Of a stretch of DNA of 9,360 nucleotides, positions 6,581 through 9,360 are shown in pieces. Made by a program: the position numbers and the translations under genes. This DNA is from an uncultured Gemmatimonadota bacterium (GTDB lineage: Bacteria; Gemmatimonadota; Gemmatimonadetes; Gemmatimonadales; Gemmatimonadaceae). The notes beneath the pieces were generated by a model. It made no database searches, was not told the DNA's origin, and saw only the letters and a list, made by a program, of their open reading frames with translations. Numbering within the stretch: position 1 is the stretch's first letter; each line of letters begins with the position of its first letter. The stretch lies in contig CAMLDY010000098.1 of the NCBI GenBank assembly GCA_946478895.1, positions 1-9,360 on the forward strand, given 5' to 3'.

Positions 6581-8401
6581 TTACTGCGCCCCCGTCTGCC
6601 GCGCGCTCGCCTCCACCTGCTTCCTCCGATCGTCGATCTTCGCCACCGCCCGCAGATTGCTCAGGAACTGCTGAACCCTCTGCTGCCGTAGCTGCGACAT
6701 CGCCTGCTGGCGAAGCGCGGCCTTCTGCTTCTCGAACTCCGCGCGGTCCGCGGGGAAGCGCTTGTCGACGCGCTCGACGACGACGGCGGCGGTGCCGCGA
6801 ATCGGCTCGCTCACCGCGTTCACCGGCAGCGAGAACGCCGCGCCCACGGCCTCGGGTGCCTGCGCCAGCTCCTGCACTCCGGTGACCCTCGTGAACGGCT
6901 TGGTGCTGACCACCTGCATGCCCATCAGCTTCGCCGCGGACTCGAGGCTGCTCGCGGCCGCGACCTTCGCGAAGTTGCGCGCCTGCGGAATCAGCGCGTC
7001 CACCTTCTTCTGGCGCATCAGGTAGGTGCGGATGTCCTGCTTGGCCTGATCGAGCGATTGGGTTCCGCCCGGGGTCAGCGAGTCGAGCCGCGCCAGATAG
7101 TAGCCGTCCTCGGCGTCGAACAGCTCGCTTGTCTCGCCCGGCCGGGCGCCCTCGAACGCCCACGATCCGACGCTCGGGATGTACTGGCCGTTCACGGTGA
7201 GCGGATTTCCTTCGATGACGTTCGCTCTGATGACCGGGATCTGCAGCACTCTCGCCGCAGAATCGAACTTGCTCGGCTGATCGGTTGACGCCGCCATGCG
7301 AGACAGCGAATCCGCGCGGCGATCGGTTCTCGCCGCCGCCGAATCACTCTGCTGAATCCGCAGGAGAATGTGGCTGAGCGTGAGGGTGTCGCCCGCGCGG
7401 GCGTCGAGACGAATGAGGTGGTAGCCGAACTGCGTCAGCACCGGCTGCGAGATCTCGCCTGGCTTGAGGGCGGCGGCGGCGTTCTCGAACGGCGCGACGA
7501 AGCGTCCCTTCGGTCCTTTGCCAAGCGAGCCGCCGTTGACGGCTGACGCGGAGTCGGCCGACTCCGCGCGCGCGACGTCCTCGAACTTCTCGCCACCAAG
7601 GATCTTGGCGCGCAATTCGAGCGCGTGGTTGCGTACGGCTGCCGAATCCGCTGCGCTAATCACCCTCGGCACGATGATGATCGAGACTTTCGCGGTGCCC
7701 GAACGCTCGAACAGCTTTTTGTGGGTGTCGTAGTACGCGCGGATCTCGTCGTCGCTGACTTTCACTGCGGAGTCGGGGATGCGCTCCGGCTGAAACAACA
7801 CGAACGAGACCTGCGCCGAATCGTGCTGATCCTGGTAGTGCCGCCACAGCTGGTCGTCGGTGACGTACACATCACCGGCAACCTGGTCGAAGAGTTTTTC
7901 CTTCGGGATCTCGGTGCGGTAGTATTGCTCGAGCTGGTACAGTATCCCCTGCTGCCGGGCGAGGGGACTGGTCAGAAAGCGCTGGTACTTGGCGGGATCG
8001 AACTGCCCATCGGTCTGAAGATCGGGCGACTGCATCAGTCCCGGAGGCGGGTTGAATTTTGCCGCCTGCAGAATTTCATCGTCTGTAACGGTGATGCCAC
8101 GCCGCCGGTACTCCTGCCGGAGCAGGGCGTCCGTAACGAGCTGGTCGTACGCCTGGTCCATCAGACGCTGGCGCTCGTCTAGCGTGATGCTCTGATTGCT
8201 GCGCTGCGTCGCCTCCTGCTCGAGGTTCTGGGTTGTCTGATACCACGTCGTGGCGAGAATGTCCTGACCGTTCACCGTCGCGACTGCAGTCGTGCTCGTC
8301 ACTGGTGCTCTGCCGAGCAAACCCGACGTCTCGGCGAGGAGAAATCCTCCCACGAACAGGATGACGATGATTATCCAGATGTATTTTGCGGATGCCCGCA
8401 T
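6581..8401 (-). CDS. PpiD/SurA-like membrane-anchored peptidyl-prolyl isomerase/chaperone
   Basis: A 606-aa envelope chaperone of the PpiD type; E. coli PpiD has a similar length of 623 aa. It helps fold proteins leaving the Sec translocon on the periplasmic side. An N-terminal membrane anchor (residues 7-29, YIWIIIVILFVGGFLLAE) is followed by a SurA-N-like helical domain (about 36-195). A first parvulin domain spans about 238-333, with GGSLGKGPKG (290-299) and FGYHLIRL (325-332). A second, more degenerate one spans about 340-440 and starts LSHILLRI. A helical C-terminus rich in Gln and Arg follows. The first domain lacks the His of the usual HIL strand (it has SIIIV), and the second lacks the His at its end (GYYLARL), so catalysis may be weak. 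Start: ATG at 8401 has no nearby ribosome site. An in-frame TTG at 8413 has AGGAG 8 nt upstream and would add four residues. Upstream in-frame extension to 8977 runs through intergenic repeat and is rejected. Confidence 0.88.
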   Translation of the reverse strand: MRASAKYIWIIIVILFVGGFLLAETSGLLGRAPVTSTTAVATVNGQDILATTWYQTTQNLEQEATQRSNQSITLDERQRLMDQAYDQLVTDALLRQEYRRRGITVTDDEILQAAKFNPPPGLMQSPDLQTDGQFDPAKYQRFLTSPLARQQGILYQLEQYYRTEIPKEKLFDQVAGDVYVTDDQLWRHYQDQHDSAQVSFVLFQPERIPDSAVKVSDDEIRAYYDTHKKLFERSGTAKVSIIIVPRVISAADSAAVRNHALELRAKILGGEKFEDVARAESADSASAVNGGSLGKGPKGRFVAPFENAAAALKPGEISQPVLTQFGYHLIRLDARAGDTLTLSHILLRIQQSDSAAARTDRRADSLSRMAASTDQPSKFDSAARVLQIPVIRANVIEGNPLTVNGQYIPSVGSWAFEGARPGETSELFDAEDGYYLARLDSLTPGGTQSLDQAKQDIRTYLMRQKKVDALIPQARNFAKVAAASSLESAAKLMGMQVVSTKPFTRVTGVQELAQAPEAVGAAFSLPVNAVSEPIRGTAAVVVERVDKRFPADRAEFEKQKAALRQQAMSQLRQQRVQQFLSNLRAVAKIDDRRKQVEASARQTGAQ

Positions 8402-8412
8402 TGCTGACAGCA

Positions 8413-8425
8413 AGGGCACAACTCC
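8413..8425 (-). promoter_or_regulatory. Ribosome site favouring a TTG start for the ppiD-like gene
   Basis: On the - strand, AGGAG lies 8 nt before an in-frame TTG (first base 8413), but 20 nt before the ATG at 8401. The spacing suits the TTG, which would add Met-Leu-Ser-Ala before the ATG-encoded Met. The choice changes nothing in the membrane anchor. Confidence 0.5.
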
Positions 8426-8440
8426 TGAATTCGGGGAAGC

Positions 8441-8535
8441 GGGAAGCGGGAATGCGGGAAAGCGATACGCGGTAAGCGTAAAGCGGGCGGAGACAAGCGG
8501 AAGGAGGGTGCTGCGCCTCCCGCATCCCGCTTCCC
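8441..8535. repeat. Palindromic intergenic repeat (GCGGGAA-type)
   Basis: A 19-nt arm at 8441-8459 (GGGAAGCGGGAATGCGGGA) is complementary to 8518-8535 apart from one missing base. The arms enclose a 58-bp centre rich in GCGATACGCGGTAAGCG-like short repeats. The left arm itself is built of tandem GCGGGAA/GAAGCGG units. It lies in the 5' leader side of the ppiD-like gene. The sequence is unlike the GGCGGGAGGC family at 456-572, so this is a separate repeat type. Possible roles are a REP-like element, an mRNA leader structure or a protein-binding site; the sequence does not decide between them. Confidence 0.65.
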
Positions 8536-8824
8536 TCTTCCCGCCACGTATAGCCTTGTAAGGTATGAGTTTGAGGGACCGAGATGCAAGTCGCGCAAAC
8601 GCACCGAATGGTGCATCTTTCTCGTCGAGCCGGGTGGGGACGGGCGCCGACACTCGGCCCGAGCCATTTTTGCGTGAAACCGGAGTTCCTGAAAGATCGG
8701 CCGCAATTCGCCCAGGAAAGTGCGCGAAATTACGGCATTCAAGCCCGATTGGTGCAGTCTGAGCAGTGGTACGCGGGGTAAATGGCGGGAAGTGGATTGT
8801 TTGGCGTAAAGCGCACGAGGGATC

Positions 8825-9360
8825 ATGGACTACGACCGGCTGCGGGAGCTGCAGGAAAAATTCGAGGAAAATCCGCGTCGATACTTCGCGCCGCTCGCGA
8901 ATGAGTATCGAAAGGGCGGGCAGCCGAAGCGCGCGATAGAGATATGTCGCGCGCAGCTCGCGCAGATGCCGGGTCACATGAGCGGGCAGATCGTCTACGG
9001 CCAGTCGCTTTACGAAGCTGGGGAGTTCGAGGAGGCGAGACAGGTCTTCGAGGGCGCGCTCACGCTGGATCCGGAAAACCTCATCGCGCTGCGGAGTCTC
9101 GGCGACCTGTCGCTGCAGAGCGGAAATACCGTCGAAGCGCGCAGTTGGTACACCAGGCTTCTCGACGCCGATCCGAAGGACACCGCCGTCATCGCCCTCG
9201 TGGACGAGATCGACAAAGCCGCAGATGCGGGAACACCGGTGCCGGAAGAGATTCCCGGCGTCGACACCGATGCCGGCGACCAGGCGATCCCTTTCATTAC
9301 CGACGCGATCGGCGGGCCGGTGGGAGAGGGTCCGGCTCCATCTCCAGAGACGGCATTCAC
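8825..9360 (+). CDS. TPR-repeat protein, 5' part (3' end outside window)
   Basis: A frame opens at ATG 8825, after a GAGGGA ribosome site with a short spacer, and stays open to the window edge for 178 full codons. Residues about 1-130 are TPR-type helical repeats: FAPLANEYRKGGQPKRAIEI, a second unit around VYGQSLYEAGEFEEARQVFE with LTLDPEN, and a third with LGDLSLQSGNTVEARSWYTR and LDADPKD. After about residue 131 the sequence turns Pro/Gly/Asp/Glu-rich and looks disordered. There is no signal peptide or membrane segment, so it is probably cytoplasmic. The plan of N-terminal TPRs followed by an acidic, proline-rich tail resembles the N-terminal part of the 791-aa TPR protein at 1941-4316, so the two may be related scaffold proteins. 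The function is unknown. It is divergent from the ppiD-like gene. Confidence 0.85.
   Translation, partial: MDYDRLRELQEKFEENPRRYFAPLANEYRKGGQPKRAIEICRAQLAQMPGHMSGQIVYGQSLYEAGEFEEARQVFEGALTLDPENLIALRSLGDLSLQSGNTVEARSWYTRLLDADPKDTAVIALVDEIDKAADAGTPVPEEIPGVDTDAGDQAIPFITDAIGGPVGEGPAPSPETAF

Larger units (their letters stand above)
8402..8824. promoter_or_regulatory. Divergent intergenic region between ppiD-like and TPR genes
   Basis: This 423-bp gap lies between two divergent genes and should contain promoters in both directions. It holds the palindrome at 8441-8535. On the - strand a TATACG hexamer (8544-8549) could be a -10 element for the ppiD-like gene, but no clear -35 goes with it. Small hairpins are possible at 8600-8613 (GCACC/GGTGC) and between TTCCTG and CAGGAA at about 8688-8719. 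I see no convincing gene: the short frame at 8584-8781 has no family resemblance. Confidence 0.35.

Noticed and set aside
8584..8781. A 65-aa small gene in the divergent region
   Set aside because: No ribosome site, no recognisable motif, and other frames in the same stretch are equally open, as expected in GC-rich DNA.
8402..8977. Long upstream extension of the ppiD-like frame to position 8977
   Set aside because: It would place about 192 residues of low-complexity sequence, including the palindrome and the start of the divergent TPR gene, before a clear membrane anchor at the N-terminus.
1..9360. CRISPR array, tRNA, rRNA or insertion sequence with transposase
   Set aside because: No regularly spaced direct repeats, no cloverleaf or rRNA signature and no transposase motif were seen on either strand.

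Overview
The window is high-GC, densely coded bacterial chromosome. The gene content fits a Gemmatimonadota-like or related Gram-negative soil bacterium: TatA export, a membrane-anchored PpiD/SurA-type periplasmic chaperone, a long-chain polyprenyl diphosphate synthase, a DUF4321-type small membrane protein, and a solitary 23S-rRNA-intervening-sequence (S23/IVP) four-helix protein gene. The phylum is an inference from gene style and was not tested.

Left part (1-5904), all on the + strand. First comes the 3' end of a radical-SAM/SPASM-type gene. A 117-bp palindromic element (456-572) follows and overlaps its stop codon. Then comes a tight run: hutI (imidazolonepropionase), a 791-aa protein with TPR repeats at both ends and a long acidic disordered middle, a polyprenyl synthetase (4-bp overlap with the TPR gene), a DUF4321-like two-helix membrane protein (1-bp overlap) and tatA (9-bp gap). 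Gaps between these five genes run from -4 to +24 bp, so they may share a transcript. The last three are envelope genes: isoprenoid tail or carrier lipid, a membrane protein and the Tat translocase.

Middle (5905-6580). An S23/IVP-family gene on the - strand sits inside a roughly 575-bp unit bounded by 63-nt imperfect inverted repeats, with 54 of 63 positions matching by eye. The inner end of one arm overlaps the last codons and stop of the gene. The arms share a 10-base core with the small palindrome at 456-572, which suggests one family of palindromic elements, one copy carrying a gene and one empty. This is the most interesting structure in the window.

Right part (6581-9360). A PpiD-like peptidyl-prolyl isomerase/chaperone gene lies on the - strand and has two degenerate parvulin domains. 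It is divergent from a TPR gene on the + strand that runs off the window. The 423-bp divergent intergenic region carries a third palindrome, of a different sequence family. I see no rRNA, tRNA, CRISPR array, transposase or phage gene.
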